The notes under the pieces: generated by a model
Database searches by the model: none
Told to the model about the DNA's origin: nothing
The model's input: the letters and a program-made list of their open reading frames with translations, nothing else
From: Nectonema munidae
Taxonomy: Eukaryota; Nematomorpha; Nectonematoida; Nectonematidae
Reading direction: 5' to 3'
DNA: 64,000 nucleotides
Assembly (NCBI GenBank): GCA_030549495.1
Contig: JAUIRK010001037.1
Coordinates: forward strand, 404,501 to 468,500
In this document: positions 38,893-50,460 of the stretch, piece after piece
How positions within the stretch are numbered: position 1 is the stretch's first letter
How the letters are laid out: the number at the start of each line of letters is the position of its first letter
Made by a program: the position numbers and the translations under genes

Positions 38893-40420
38893 GTGTGTGT
38901 GTAATAATTGTTGAGAATTCACCCATCGATCAATTTAGCATGTGAATTTTGCGCAATGAATTTATTGATCATGGGTTAAATTTGTATAGTTTACAAACTT
39001 TCATTATCATGTAATTATCCCGTATCACTTAGGCCTTAGGGAATGGAATAACTGATTCATATAAAATTAAGTTAAAAATTATTACATTTTAACTTAAAGA
39101 CTCGTGAAGGCGAAAATTCGTGTAACTTAAAAATAATTTGTTTGAAACTGTCTTTTTTTGTTTATTTAACCTTTTTTTCAAACAAATCTCATATCTATTT
39201 GTCTCAGATGCTCAATAAAGCTATAAAAAAGATGTCACAAATTCATTCTATTAAGAGATCTAAATCTACAGAGGTCTTGACATCTGACTTGATCAAATAA
39301 AATTTAACGGTCAATTTGATAGCTTAGTAAATTTAGTGTTAAAGTAGATATTGTATCTGATAGGGAGGCTGTAGAATAATGAAGAGTCGGATAAATGAGG
39401 TCTGATTACCAATGAGTCTTGTAATACAAGCGTTTTAATACGTTCTTCAGAAGGCAGGCATTTTTGACCTTTGAACAGCAAATACTGAATCGGCTGAAAC
39501 AAGAATTCTGTTCCCCAAAGATTTACAAAAGAGATCGTTTTTTGAGTCATGGTATAAAACCTTTAATTTGTTAGTGAATAGCATATCTCGCGATAAGGCT
39601 TTTTGTTACGCATGCAGTTGTTTCAGTACAAGAAGATTCAAATCTGAAAAAAGGGTATTTGTGAGCATCAGTTTCAATAACTGGTGAAAAGCAGTAATGA
39701 GGGTTAAACGCTTATTACATGAGATGAGTAGTGATCACTGTCTCTCCATATCCTAATGGAAAAGTCTCAATCTAGCGTAATCTGTTCTATTCATTTTTAG
39801 ATCGTGTTTGCCACTTTATTTTTGTCAAACCGTAACTATTTTAAAATTTACTCAATTTGAAATGTCCTATCGAAGGCATAAAGAAACTGCTGATTTATCG
39901 AACCATGATAAGTCTGATTTATCAAGCTCATGATATCAACAAATCCTACTTTCAAAGAAATGCATCATGAGTTTATGAAAAGCTTTAAATCTGGAAATTA
40001 CTTATATTCAAAATCATGCGAAGAATTTGTTCTAGTCCAAGGCGTTATCTAGGTGATTAGAGAGAAGATTGAAGAATAGGAAGCTTCAAACTATAAACTA
40101 AAATAGATGAGTGTAAAAATAATAGCGCACATGAAGAAGTTTTTGCTTTGATTCTATCATATATGAAAGATTTGGTTATCTTGTTAAGCTAGAAGGCTGC
40201 GCATACAATTAGAAACAAGGCAATTCGACTTGATAAAATTCCGGCAGTTATTCGTAGTTATGGCGAGATTAGGATCTGAGAGTGCACGTGTAACGTCGGG
40301 CAATAAAATAATGGTGATGTGTTCATTGGACAAAAATTCTCTCATAATAAATTAGACCCTCGATTTTGAGGATATGCGCCTCTGCTACAAACATGAAGAG
40401 AGAATAAGAATATATAAAAC
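38893..40420. other. intron sequence without recognised element
   Basis: AT-rich remainder of the 3,067-bp intron. A minus-strand 79-codon ORF (39,311-39,550, starting MTQKTISFVNLWGTEFLFQ) has fairly balanced composition but no motif I know and fits no exon phase. Confidence 0.4.
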
Positions 40421-40661
40421 CTTATTTTTCAAATCATTTTGGAGATGTTTGATATTGCCAAATGCATCTTGTTTTTCATCCTTCAAAATTCTCACTTGTC
40501 TCTGCAACGCCCCAATATTATCTTGAAATCGTTCAATCTCTTCATCCATTTTGAAAATCTTTGTTTCCAAACTTTCGATTTCTTCATGTGCCTGCTTCAA
40601 TTCGGAATTCATACCACCTAACTCGTTTTCTCGATCTAAATCCAACTTTTCAACGCTTTTT
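40421..40661 (-). CDS. CEP135: CEP135-like exon 8 of window
   Basis: 241 bp after a 55-bp intron ending TTTCATTTTAG. Reads KSVEKLDLDRENELGGMNSE, then EEIERFQDNIGALQRQVRIL and KHLQNDLKNK. The last part resembles vertebrate CEP135 (R-E-I-N-S-L-R-R-Q-L ... R-L-Q-D-D-L, from memory). Donor AAG then GTTTTA. Confidence 0.88.
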
Positions 40662-40716
40662 CTAAAATGAAACGATTCGTTAAAGCTATAGTAAGCAAAG
40701 GTAGAGCTTTATTTAC

Positions 40717-40946
40717 CTCAGCGCATTGTTGCTGTCCTTCTCTTTAATTAACTCGGTGTCTTTAACTGAAATGTTATTTATAGCATGGACTAATTCTTTT
40801 TCAATGTCTGCAATCCTGTTTTTATTTTGGGAACAGGTTTCAGAAAGTGCAATTCTATCTGAGTTTAGAAGTTCAACCATCTTTATCAAGTCTGCAATTT
40901 GACTTTCCAATTCTCCACGTTCAAGTACATAATTTTCTTCATTTTT
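40717..40946 (-). CDS. CEP135: CEP135-like exon 7 of window
   Basis: 230 bp after the 11.9-kb intron. Acceptor TTTTTTTCATAG; starts KNEENYVLERGELESQIADL, continues MVELLNSDRIALSETCSQNK and ends EKDSNNAL plus AG, which with A from the next exon makes Arg. Donor GAG then GTAAAT. Confidence 0.87.
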
Positions 40947-42011
40947 CTATGAAAAAAAGTACAAATATACCACTGGTCTGGCAAGGCCACGGGTGACAAG
41001 AAAAAGAAACAACTAAATATACTATTTGCCAGACATACTATATACTTAAATATCTAGTTTTGGCTCGAAGATAGATAATATATATATATATCTTCTATCG
41101 GGGAGACAACCCTTCAACATTTTTAGACACCATAACTCAGTCTATGCCGTCATTTATCTTTGTTTTTGACTTGATATATATAAAAGGGAGACAACTTCCT
41201 TTACTTTTTATTGTAAAAAATAATGTTTTTTGATAAGAATCAATTTGACTACAATCAAATTTAAAATAATCGCTTTGAGTGATATTAAATACGAAGGTTT
41301 TAATTTCTGTCGTATTTATCTAAGTATCTCCATTAATTTCTGTGTCCTTATTAAATCGATGTTTTTAGAGATTTTGTTGACATTATAAAAATATATTTTG
41401 AAAATTAAAACCCAACTAAGAACTAAGGAGTCAAACGGAAAATATCGGAATCCGTTTCCAAGGACTTAAAAAAGACTCTAAATAAATTTAAATCCAACTA
41501 TTCGTTTCCAAATTTGACTAAAGAAGGGTCACTCCATATGTTTACAAAAATTGAACCGCATCAGACTCCTATTTCTTTAGAATCTCCGACCTGGTTAAAA
41601 AGATCCCCAGCCCTGGTTAAAACAAGAACTTTTCCTATGTACTTAGTTAATATATTTTTCAAAATGACATTAATTTCTTGATCATGACAAACTCTTTAAA
41701 AACACTAATTTCGACGTCTCTAACATCGATTTAATACAGGCACAGAAATTAATGGATATAATACCATATAAAAGAAGAAGTAAATTTATTTTTCTAGCAA
41801 GAACAGCCGGAAGACAACTTGCCACATAATTATATACTTTACAAAATTTGAAAATCTCACTTCTAGTCAAAATTTTCTAATATAATTCAGAGATCTTTTA
41901 GAATATGACAATTTGAAAATATTTACAACTTTGAAAAACTTGAATAACATATGCCCGAGTTATATCTGTTTGGAATTTAGTCACGTGGAAGTTATATATA
42001 TATATATATAT
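40947..42011. repeat. intron stretch with recurring GGGAGACAAC motif
   Basis: Short blocks like GGGAGACAAC recur in the same orientation: 41,100 (GGGGAGACAACCC), 41,187 (GGGAGACAACTTCC) and 41,809 (CGGAAGACAACTTG), plus 42,036 (CGGGTAGACAACTTG) in the repeat next door. A (TA)n microsatellite lies at 41,996-42,011. Probably decayed copies of one dispersed repeat. Confidence 0.5.
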
Positions 42012-42201
42012 TTCATAACCTGTAATTTTTAACGCGGGTAGACAACTTGTAACATGTATACTACGGTGGTTTCTATTCCATACTTTGCTATGTGCAATGT
42101 GCATGTTTTCATGATTAGAGAGACAAGGTTCAATTATCTGTTGATATTTTCCTATATGTAAGATTTGATATATCTCAACGATGTTACAAAAGTTCTTACC
42201 T
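42012..42201 (+). repeat. dispersed repeat R2, copy 1
   Basis: About 190 bp shared with 45,399-45,593: TTCATAAC, AACGCGGGTAGA, GGTTTCTATTCCATA, GATTAGA, and GATGTTACAAAAGTT in the same order. Direct orientation, 3.39 kb apart, on either side of the hAT at 42,275-44,788. Confidence 0.75.
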
Positions 42202-42717
42202 AAAAGTCCAAATTTATACCTTTTACTGCTTCCACTGCTTTGTTACGATGTCAACTTTGAGGGAGGGTCATGGTCAGTGTTGCCAAACCTGGTACTATAG
42301 TACTAGATCTGGTACTTTTTGCATGCTAGAGTACATTTGGTACGCCGCTACGAAAATCTGATACTTTTTGTTTTCGTCGTTTTTTGCAAGAATTTGTTAA
42401 CGGTAAGCTTATAAATGAAGTGATTAGTGTGTTGTAAATATGTTGTACCAATTATATTTTTTCAATAAATTTTCAGAATGATATTGTAGTGAATATATCT
42501 GTGATCTCATTATTTTCATACCCTCATATTGATCAATAACGGTGAAGATAGAATCAGTGATGATACTGATTTGTGTGAAACCCTATCTAAAAAGAAAACT
42601 AAGCACTATGCTCATAAATTGTCGAATAAGCTTCTGTTAGATCCTCGATGTTCTCCATGGCTAGAGGAAACAAGTGCATACTGAGAAAAGGCTTACTGTA
42701 CATTCTGCCGTTGCGAA

Positions 42718-43080
42718 GTGCAAGGAAGTGCAACTCATCTAGAGAGACAAGCAAAAACTGGGAAACATATTATTAATGTTAACGCGCAGACTAAATCCGG
42801 AAACCTGACGAATTTTCTGCAGCCATCAACATCAACTGCACATCTTTCGAAGGTAGCCGGCGCGAAGCTTAAACTTTGCTCTTTCATTGCGAAACATAAT
42901 TTACCTATTAGAATTATGGATCATTTACCAAGATTAATTCAAAATGCTTGTCCGGATTCGAAAATAGCTAAGGATATCAAATGTGCTAGAACTAAAGTTA
43001 CGGCAATATTTAAAAATATTTTAGGGCCACATTACTTTGAAAATCTCATCGCAAAGTTGAAGAATGCAAATTTTCGTTGA
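42718..43080 (+). pseudogene. hAT transposase, N-terminal part
   Basis: 120-aa frame; the same frame upstream (42,540-42,717) has one stop and reads YCTFCRCEV, so with GSATHLERQAKTGKH it makes a BED-like C-x2-C ... H zinc finger. Then KLKLCSFIAKHNLPIRIMDH, LPRLIQNACPDSKIAKDI and GPHYFENLIAKLKNANF. Just past the stop, in another frame, FSLIIDETTDVSTKNSLFF is the first catalytic aspartate block of hAT enzymes. Confidence 0.85.
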
Positions 43081-43377
43081 TAATAGACGAGACGACTGAT
43101 GTAAGTACTAAAAACAGCTTGTTCTTCTATGCAGATTCTACGATTATAACTCTCAAAAAATTATTGACAACTATTTAATTCTCCTGGAAGTCAAGGATTG
43201 CACTGCAAATGGGATATTTTCCCCTATTGAAGGTTTTTTCGCCTCACATGGTATTACTTTTGAAAATTTAATTGGATTTGTCAATGACAGCGTATTGATG
43301 GGAAAGAAGAGTGGTGTACAGGCCTTACTGAAGAACAAAGTTCTTCGCTTTTCATTCAAAGCTGCGTTTGTCATTCT

Positions 43378-43701
43378 ATGCATCTTTGTGCATCCAAGGC
43401 GTGCTCAGAATTACCACCGTGTGTAGAGGAACTTGCCAGAAACATATATTCCTACCTCTCCAATAGTCCAAAAAGGCTACACGAATATGAGGAATTGCAG
43501 GAGTTTACTCATACGAATCCTCATAAATTATTGCACATAAGTTGCACAAGATGGCGCTCTCTACAACAAGTTGTCAAAAGAATTTTGGAAGAATGGCCCG
43601 CCCTTGTGTTGTTCTTCACATCTGCTGCTCTGAAACATAATATCAGTGTAGCCTCAAATGTGCTGAGATACTTGGCAACTTTGTCAAGAGAGATAATTTG
43701 A
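43378..43701 (+). pseudogene. hAT transposase, central part
   Basis: 107-aa frame with MHLCASKACSELPPCVEEL (the C/H-x-x-H-L-C-A-S-K-A block), SNSPKRLHEYEELQEF and LLHISCTRWRSLQQVVKRIL, the R-W motif of the hAT insertion domain, then ILEEWPALVLFF. Out of frame with its neighbours at both sides. Confidence 0.85.
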
Positions 43702-44155
43702 AAAATAAAGAGCTTCACGAAATTAACATCAAAGATCCATTAGTGTATTTGCCCATAACGGATGTTTACAGAGGTGTCATAATTGAAAGCATCTACATCA
43801 AGAAAGCCACATCTATTAATGCAACTGAATTGAAACAATTCCAAGTTAAAACCCTAAACTTTTATGTACGTCTTGGAAAAGAATTTTTGAACGTTTCTTT
43901 GCGTATGATTTTTTTCATAATTTGAAGCTTTTATGAAGACCTAAGAAAGCATGGAATGAAGTGATTCACCACGATATGGAAAAAAGAAAGCTTGTGCGAA
44001 GTGATGCTAAAGAAAGAATGAAATGGCGTAGTTGTTGCAGCAAACAAGTTGACCCTGAATCTTTGGGAACAATAACCAGGCCTAGAAGGCAAAATGGATG
44101 ATGATGATGATGATGAACATTATATCCAATTAATATTCAAAAGGAAAGTTGTCCG

Positions 44156-44608
44156 GTGTCAATAGTTCCTCTGGCATGCAAATTTCCTAATCTTATCACG
44201 GAAAATCAGCTAGAAGCTCTTAATAAAGAATGGAAAGAACTTAGTCTCCAACAAACTGTTGCCATAACAGATGCTACCACGCCAGAAGAATTTTTGTATG
44301 AAGTTTCCACGGTAAAATGTGGAGATGAAGCTCGTTACCCTATTCTTTCAAACTTCATGCTGCAGCTCCTCTCGCTACCGCATTCATCAGCTATCGCTGA
44401 GAGAATATTTTCTGTCTTGAATAACATCAAAGTAAAGAATAGGAATAAATTGTCTACAACAATAAATGCCCTCCTCCACTCCAAAGGCCTCCTTCATGAT
44501 GTCAATTGTAACTTTTATGGGCTTAGTAGCGAGCTGGGTGCCAAGCAAAGACAAGAATATTGGTATAAAGCAGATCCTGTCGACGATGGTCACGATGCAA
44601 CCTTCTGA
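44156..44608 (+). pseudogene. hAT transposase, C-terminal dimerisation part
   Basis: 150-aa frame ending at 44,608, about 180 bp from the right TIR. Contains FLYEVSTVKCGDEARYPILS, then LLSLPHSSAIAERIFSVLNN and KVKNRNKLSTTINALL: the hAT C-terminal dimerisation domain with its A-x-x-E-R-x-F-S signature. A (GAT)6 run just upstream (44,098-44,115) encodes poly-Asp in one frame. Confidence 0.88.
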
Positions 44609-45398
44609 ATGTCATGGTAAGTACCGTAGCCAATTAGTATTCAATCATGACATAGGCTTTGAATAAAGTTTATTTTATTATTTTTATAGTTTTCAACCTA
44701 TTTTAATAGCATTATGTAAGAAATAGAAATCTGGTACTTTTGTATTGCCAAGTCTGGTACTTTTATCAAAATACGTTTGGCAACCCTGGTCATGGGACAA
44801 TTTAGCTAAAACTTGACAAAGGTTGGTAATAGGGAGGGGAAATTTATTTGTAATAATTTCGGTATACGATTAAAAATAGTTGCCCAAATTTTATGTCTTT
44901 TTATTTTGGAAGATAAATATCATTTTTATTATTGTTTACTGCTTAAAAAGTTCAATGCCTCAAAAAATATTTAAAATGTATTTGAATTTTATTATTATCG
45001 CCCAAATTGCTTCACTAAAATGTTATTTCAAGGAAAAAAACACAAAATGAGCACAATAACAAGTATTCATTGTTTTTGGTATAAAAAATTTGAATCACAG
45101 CAAAAGAATATACACTTTGATTCCTCCAAAAACAAGGACTTTGGATTACGCTTCACTGAAGAAAAAAATGAGAAGAGAAAAAGATCAAAATATGTTTTAA
45201 TAAATTTTTCTCAATAATTAACAGCATGAATTTATTTTCTTTTTTTTCATTAAAAACCACTCTCTTACAATAACCTAAATTCATTTGTAAATTTTTATAA
45301 TATAATTTTAGTTTTCGGTTCACACACACACACACACAGACATTGAAGAAATTTTTTTCCTGTATAGGAAACTATTCTCTATTATGTAATGAAATATT

Positions 45399-45593
45399 CT
45401 CATAACTTGTTCGGTTGAACGCGGGTAGAAAACTTATTGTCATCTCCAACCTATTACTACGATGGTTTCTATTCCATAGTTTCATGTTTTGATACAAATG
45501 ATTAGACACGGTCAACTTTCTGTTCATATTTTGCTAGATGTAAGAATGGATATATACTTCATTACGGGAGACGATGTTACAAAAGTTAATACC
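45399..45593 (+). repeat. dispersed repeat R2, copy 2
   Basis: Direct copy of 42,012-42,201 (AACGCGGGTAGAAAACTT, GATGGTTTCTATTCCATAG, GACGATGTTACAAAAGTTAA). A (CA)n microsatellite lies just upstream at 45,321-45,338. Confidence 0.75.
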
Positions 45594-45955
45594 TATATTT
45601 TTGCAATTTGCAAGATTTAAAACATTTCCCAATTAATCAAAGAATCCAAAAATCTAGGAAATCAATTTCCTAAAAAATATTGTTTTTGAAAAGGATAGAG
45701 AGGAAATTTTTAATGATAATAATAATAATAATAATAATCAATTTTACGGCTAATGTTCCCAGCACGCTGAGGTTTAGCCGGTTTTTACCACTATGACATT
45801 TAATCTCTCATTATTTTGCGTCTCCATTCATCTTTATTTTGCTCGTCCCCTAATGCTAAATGTCTTTTGCTCATGTCTTTTTTGACTATTTCTATCCATG
45901 TCATCTTTGGCCTGACTTTACTCTTACCTAAAGTTTGATTTTTAAAAGCTTAACT

Positions 45956-46420
45956 TTATATTTCTAATACTTTATTTATTTCATTTACTTGACATAAACT
46001 TTTTATCTTTTCATTACTTATTTTATCTTTTAAATTAAATTTGCACATGATTCTTAACATCCTCATCTCCGTGGTGTTTAGTCTATTTTTCTCAGATTCT
46101 TTTAAAGCCCAACTTTGGCCACTATACACTAAACTAGACCAAATGCAACTTTTATAAAGAAAACCCCTTAATTTTAAGGAAAAGATACTATTGCATAAAA
46201 TACCACTTAACGCTTTAAATTTTTTCCAAGTTAGTTGTATTCTATGTTCTACAGAGTTACTTACACTACCTGTTTTGTCTAAAACCTCACCTAAATAACA
46301 AAATTGTTTAACCTCTACTAATTCTACGCCGCCTACTACTACTTTTTCTTCCAATACTACATCGGTATTTCGGTTGAAACTTAAACAGCACCTACACTTA
46401 AAATTTGTTGTATTTATCAA
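45956..46420 (-). pseudogene. LINE post-RT fragment
   Basis: 154-aa frame: CRCCLSFNRNTDVVLEEKV, VKQFCYLGEVLDKTGSVSNS (F-x-Y-L-G block), LTWKKFKALSGILC, LRGFLYKSCIWSSLVYSGQ, and SWALKESEKNRLNTTEMRML with RIMCKFNLKDKISNEKI. This is the standard thumb/post-RT sequence of the group. Confidence 0.88.
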
Positions 46421-46736
46421 ACTGCCCTTAATGTTTGAGCATTTTTAATGCACCCACTTATTGCAATGCACACAAAGAATAGAGTTTCTTTTAACTCTTT
46501 TTTCGCAAACTCCACATGGATCTATTTTGAAAACTGTGTTCTCAGTACCCTTAAAAGAATGGCCAATTTTGATCCACTTAATTTTGCTAGTGTTTATTCT
46601 TAAGCCTTTTTTCTCTAGTGTCTCATACCATGTGCTAATCTTTTTACTTAATTCTTCAGAAGATTCTCATATTAATACTATATCATCTGCCTATAAAATC
46701 TCACTCGTATCTTCTTTAATTAAATCCTTAAGAATT

Positions 46737-47030
46737 TCATCCTAGAATGATATTAAATAAAAAGGGGCTTAAAATCGAAAACTTACTAGAAATTGAATTA
46801 TTAATTTTTATAAAAGTGTCTTCGCTTTTGTGCAAGGCCATAATGGCTCTTACTAGTCTTTCATTTACCCCTTTTCTTCTCAAAGACCACTCAATGAGAC
46901 TTCTAGAAATGCAGTCAAAAGTTTTCTCCAGGTCTATAAAAGCAAGATACAGACTATGCCCATTTCTTGCTCTCTTTTCGATAAGCTGTCTAATAATAAA
47001 AATAGCGTCAATTGTGCTCTTGCTCGACAT
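46737..47030 (-). pseudogene. LINE RT palm fragment
   Basis: 97-aa frame: STIDAIFIIRQLIEKRARNG, LYLAFIDLEKTFDCISRSLI (first catalytic aspartate block), EWSLRRKGVNERLVRAIMAL, then ILSPFLFNIILG. In relatives the segment before S-P-x-L-F reads G-V-H-Q-G-S-x-L; here part of it is missing, which suggests a small deletion. Confidence 0.85.
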
Positions 47031-47400
47031 AAAACAGAATTGGATTTTACTAATTTGAATACTCTTTTTTAGTCAATTCAATAAAATTCCTTCTACTATT
47101 TTCATATCATGCTCTAGTAGTTTTATTGTTCTATAATTTGAACAATTTGTTATAGTTCCTTTGCCTTTATACAATGGTATTAATAAACTTTTATTCCAGG
47201 TTTTTGGAATAGAAGCTCCGTCAAATATATTTTGAACTATGACTTTTAAAACTTTAGCAATTTCATATTTAAATAACTTTAACTTTTCTAAACAACATCC
47301 GCTATATCCAGCTGATTTATTTGGTTTCTTTGGTCAAGGGCACAAATGACTTCATCAAGAGACACAGATTCGCAAGGTCCTTCAACTTTATCAATTTTTA

Positions 47401-47884
47401 ATGATCTCTATGTCATAGTGGTACTATAACGAAGTATTAGTTTAAAAAAATAATCATAGTACATTTTCAAATTTAACTCTCTTACTAATAAGATAAATTT
47501 ATGGTTAGGGTTAAATAATGATATTTTAATAATATATTGGCAAAAAGAATATAAGAGATTTTTAAAGCTTATGGAGGGTAAGATAATGTCATTTTTAAAA
47601 TATATTTACAAAAACTGAAACTTTATAATTTTGTTGGCTCCGACAATTTTGTAAAAAGAGAGAAGAACTTTATTCGATTATACTAAAATTTTAATTTATT
47701 ACAAGTAGTGCCATAAATTTCGGTGGCAACAAAATAAAAAGTTATTCAGACATATTCAAAAAAATTCAATGATGAATAATAATAAAAATTAAAAAAGATC
47801 AATTATAAAGCTAAAAGAAGAATGAAGATGATTAATAGTGTCAAGAAGCAAATCAGTTTTGTTCAATAAAACGTTATTTTCATA
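47401..47884. other. AT-rich intron sequence
   Basis: No supportable feature between the LINE and the piggyBac relic. Confidence 0.4.
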
Positions 47885-48478
47885 TGTGATTCGAAGTTTG
47901 CTAAAATTCAAGCAATTTATGATTTACTGAATGAAAAAATGTTACACTTTGAATTTTATCATAAATCTCTTTCTATTAAATGAAACCATGGTGCTTATTA
48001 TGAAAAGCATTCGTGCAAACAATTCATCAGGGAAAACCCAATAATGTTTGGATACAAGATTTTCTACATTTGTCGCCGGCTATCCATATGGAGTAAGGTT
48101 ATCTGCTGAAAAGAATCATAATGCTTCTCCTTTGAGTTTTAGTTATAGAATTTACTCACTTATAAAAGTTCTCATTAAGTATATTTTGATCATTTCTTTT
48201 CTTCTTATAAACTCATTGGAACGTTATCGATTCACTGAACAACAACATAATTGCTTCCTCGATCAAACTAGCTAAAACTTGTTTGAAATGTTTTTATAAA
48301 ATTTTTAATTTTTGGTTTTTTTTAAAAATATGGTTTAAATTATATATATATAATATATATTCCCCCTTTTTTTTTTTTAAGAAAAAATTTTTTTTTTTTT
48401 TTTTATTTTTTTTTTTTCTAATTTATTGGGTTTTTAAAAAAATTTTTTTTTGTTAAAAAAAAAAAAAAAATAAAAAGG

Positions 48479-48544
<66 letters not shown>

Positions 48545-49084
48545 AAAAAAAAAAAAAAAAAGAGGGGAGGGGGAAGAGTTATGAGTGTTTAGGAACTATA
48601 CGGGAAAATCGTTCGAATAAATATCCTTTTTATTAAATAAGGCATCATAGAATGTCTACACATTATTCAAAAATATAACAAAGAATTGGGCGTAGTTGAT
48701 GTAATAGATCGATTATTATCATTATCGTCTTACCGCCCCAAAATTAAAGAAAAAATGGTAGTGGCAATTAGCAGTCAATGCGTTTAATCTAGCAGGTGTT
48801 GTGGCTTGGAAGTTACATTTCACATAATTGAATATTCTAAAGAATGTTGACACATTTAGAGTTAAGAAGAAAGAGTGTATTGCAATTTTAGAAGTAAAAG
48901 AAACGAAAATTAGTAAACCTGGGCCGATAACCCATTTAATGCCTAAATGTAGGAAGCTAATTAGACACATTAAGGTTTGTTGTTTACAAGGAAGATGTAT
49001 ACTCTGCAAAAAACACAATAAAAATGTAAAGAATGTGATAAGAGACTCCGTGAAGTGTGTTTTGCACGTTATCATAAAGAATAG
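47885..49084 (+). pseudogene. piggyBac transposase relic 2, interrupted
   Basis: Plus strand, several frames. 47,885-48,100: CDSKFAKIQAIYDLLNEKM, SLSIK, KHSCKQFIRENPIMFGYKIF (the family's F-I-R-x-K-P-I-x-F-G-Y-K). 48,183-48,240: VYFDHFFSSYKLIGTL (D-N-F-F-S-S-Y-x-L catalytic block). 48,571-48,618: KSYECLGTIRENRSNKYPF (G-T-x-R-E-N-R). 48,678-48,840: NKELGVVDVIDRLLS (G-G-V-D-x-x-D) and LAVNAFNLAGVVAWKLHF. 49,000-49,081: GRCILCKK and ECDKRLREVCFARYHKE, the C-terminal zinc cluster. A 300-bp homopolymer-rich block interrupts it. It is a different subfamily from relic 1 and antisense to the host gene. Confidence 0.85.
48290..48571. repeat. homopolymer block A33-G32-A18 with T runs
   Basis: Starts with (TA)n and T/A runs (48,340-48,478), then 33 A (48,479-48,511), 32 G (48,512-48,543), 18 A (48,544-48,561) and a G/A stretch. 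It lies between two parts of one transposase that should be about ten codons apart, so it is an insertion or an assembly artefact. The long G run could fold as a G-quadruplex if real. Confidence 0.85.
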
Positions 49085-49849
49085 CAAACTTTTTATTACT
49101 ATATTTTTCATAATAGAAAATGTGCACTTACATATTTGAAGAACATTGAAAAACTCAAAAATAAATAAAGTATGCTTTCCACCGATGTTCCAATTTTGGA
49201 ACATCTGAAAAGAGCATTAAAATTAAAAAAATCTAAACTTTGAAAACAATTTGTTTCTAAAAATCAATCTACATTTTAATTTTGAATTTTTCTCCTTATA
49301 TAAAGAAATTTGTTGTTTTACCTCATTTACATTACACACATAGGAAAACTGTTCACTTTTTTTTTTTACTTTTTCCATTCAAAGTCAAATTACTTTTAGA
49401 TTAAAAAAGATTTTTCCAAGCTATAAAATGTTAACCTGCCTCATTTCGGTAGCGCTATCACGTGGTCTAAGTTAAATGACCTGACAGTGAGTTCATTGAC
49501 CCGCACCTGAACTATAAATTTTCTCACTTTTTCAATTCCCGCGAGATGTTTCAAAATTTTTTAAAAAAATTTCAAGTGAGTTAAAGTACTTTTATAAATA
49601 AATGATTTTGTAAAAAAAATTTCGAAAAAAAAATTCCATTTTTTATAAAAAAAGGTTTGAATTTTCAAAAAGTTGACATTTTTGATTCAAAAATTTTACA
49701 TCAAAAGAAAATTATTTTTTTCTAATTTGCACACCATCTTATTAAAAATTGCTTAAATTTTATTTTAGAATTTTAAAATTTTGAAAAATATTTATTTTTG
49801 ATATATTTTTTTTTTGATTTTAACAAATTTTTTAAAATTTTGTGTCAAA
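49085..49849. other. AT-rich intron sequence
   Basis: Poly-A/T dominated. No supportable element beyond the piggyBac 3' flank. Confidence 0.4.
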
Positions 49850-50460
49850 AATGTCAAATTTTAACTTTCGAACAAAACTTTATGCGAGAATTTTTTTTTA
49901 AAATATTTTAAACCACGCGCATCTTAAAGAGCATCCTTTAACCTACATTTTTGAATTATTTTTAGTTTTCAAATAAATTCAAATTTTTTTTTATAAGCCC
50001 TTGAACAATATGCACAATTTTGCCATTTTCACTATATTTTAGCGTGTAAAATGAAGATTAAAATTTTTTTTTCAATTTTTTTTGCACATTCATAAAATAT
50101 AACTGATACTTAAACACACCATAATGAAAAAATTTGAATTTTTTATTTTTGTCAAAATGTTCCAAAATTTAACTTTGTAACAAAACTTTATGCGAGAAAT
50201 TTTTTTAAAATCATTTTAAACCACGCGCATCTTAAAGAGCATCCTTTTACCTACATTTTTGAATTATTATTAGTTTTCAAATAAATTCAAAAAAAAAATT
50301 TGAAATTTTTTTTTTATTTTTTTGAAAAATTTCAAAGGGTCCCCCACAAAATTTTCGAAAAATTTCAAACTTATCCAATTTTCGATTTTAATATCTCATT
50401 TTAAAGCAAATTTTATACTGATTACGAAAATGTATAAATGTTGTAAATTAAAAAATTTTT
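49850..50460 (+). repeat. tandem duplication, period 308 bp
   Basis: Two units share AACAAAACTTTATGCGAGAA, AAACCACGCGCATCTTAAAG, AGCATCCTTT and CCTACATTTTTGAATTAT followed by TAGTTTTCAAATAAATTCAA. CCACGCGC is at 49,913 and 50,221. The shared core is about 100 bp; the rest is A/T runs. Confidence 0.75.

Larger units (their letters stand above)
42275..44788 (+). mobile_element. hAT DNA transposon, decayed, with TIRs and target duplication
   Basis: 2,514 bp. The left end CAGTGTTGCCAAAC and the right end, read in reverse, CAGGGTTGCCAAAC agree at 13 of 14. Target duplication GTCATGGT (42,267) and GTCATGGG (44,789), 7 of 8. The subterminal motif TCTGGTACTTTT occurs at both ends (left near 42,309 and right near 44,731 and 44,753), likely transposase binding repeats. 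Encodes the transposase pieces listed below. It lies in the 11.9-kb intron, antisense to the host gene. Confidence 0.9.
45716..47400 (-). mobile_element. 5'-truncated LINE with GVHQG-type RT and (ATT)n tail
   Basis: Minus-strand non-LTR element. From 47,400 down: RT fingers in several frames (LIPLYKGKGTITNCSNYRTI), then the palm, then the post-RT region and the C-terminal block VRPKMTWIEIVKKDMSKRHL (45,865-45,930). A short 3' UTR (GTTCCCAGCACGCTGAGG, plus strand) ends in (ATT)8, plus strand (AAT)n at 45,716-45,739. The family resembles LINEs with the V-R-Q-L ... A-F-V-D-L-E-K-A-F-D palm. It differs from the LINE at 24.5-28.4 kb. No endonuclease is present, so it is 5' truncated; several frame breaks. 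Confidence 0.8.

Noticed and set aside
42275-44788. Membership of the Buster group for the decayed hAT
   Set aside because: Its target duplication GTCATGGT lacks the central TA and its transposase blocks differ from those at 56,769-58,541.
46461-47058. Plus-strand ORFs of 94 and 103 codons
   Set aside because: Antisense shadows of the minus-strand LINE reverse transcriptase.
48722-49204. 160-codon minus-strand ORF
   Set aside because: Antisense to the piggyBac C-terminal region, which has clear family motifs on the plus strand.
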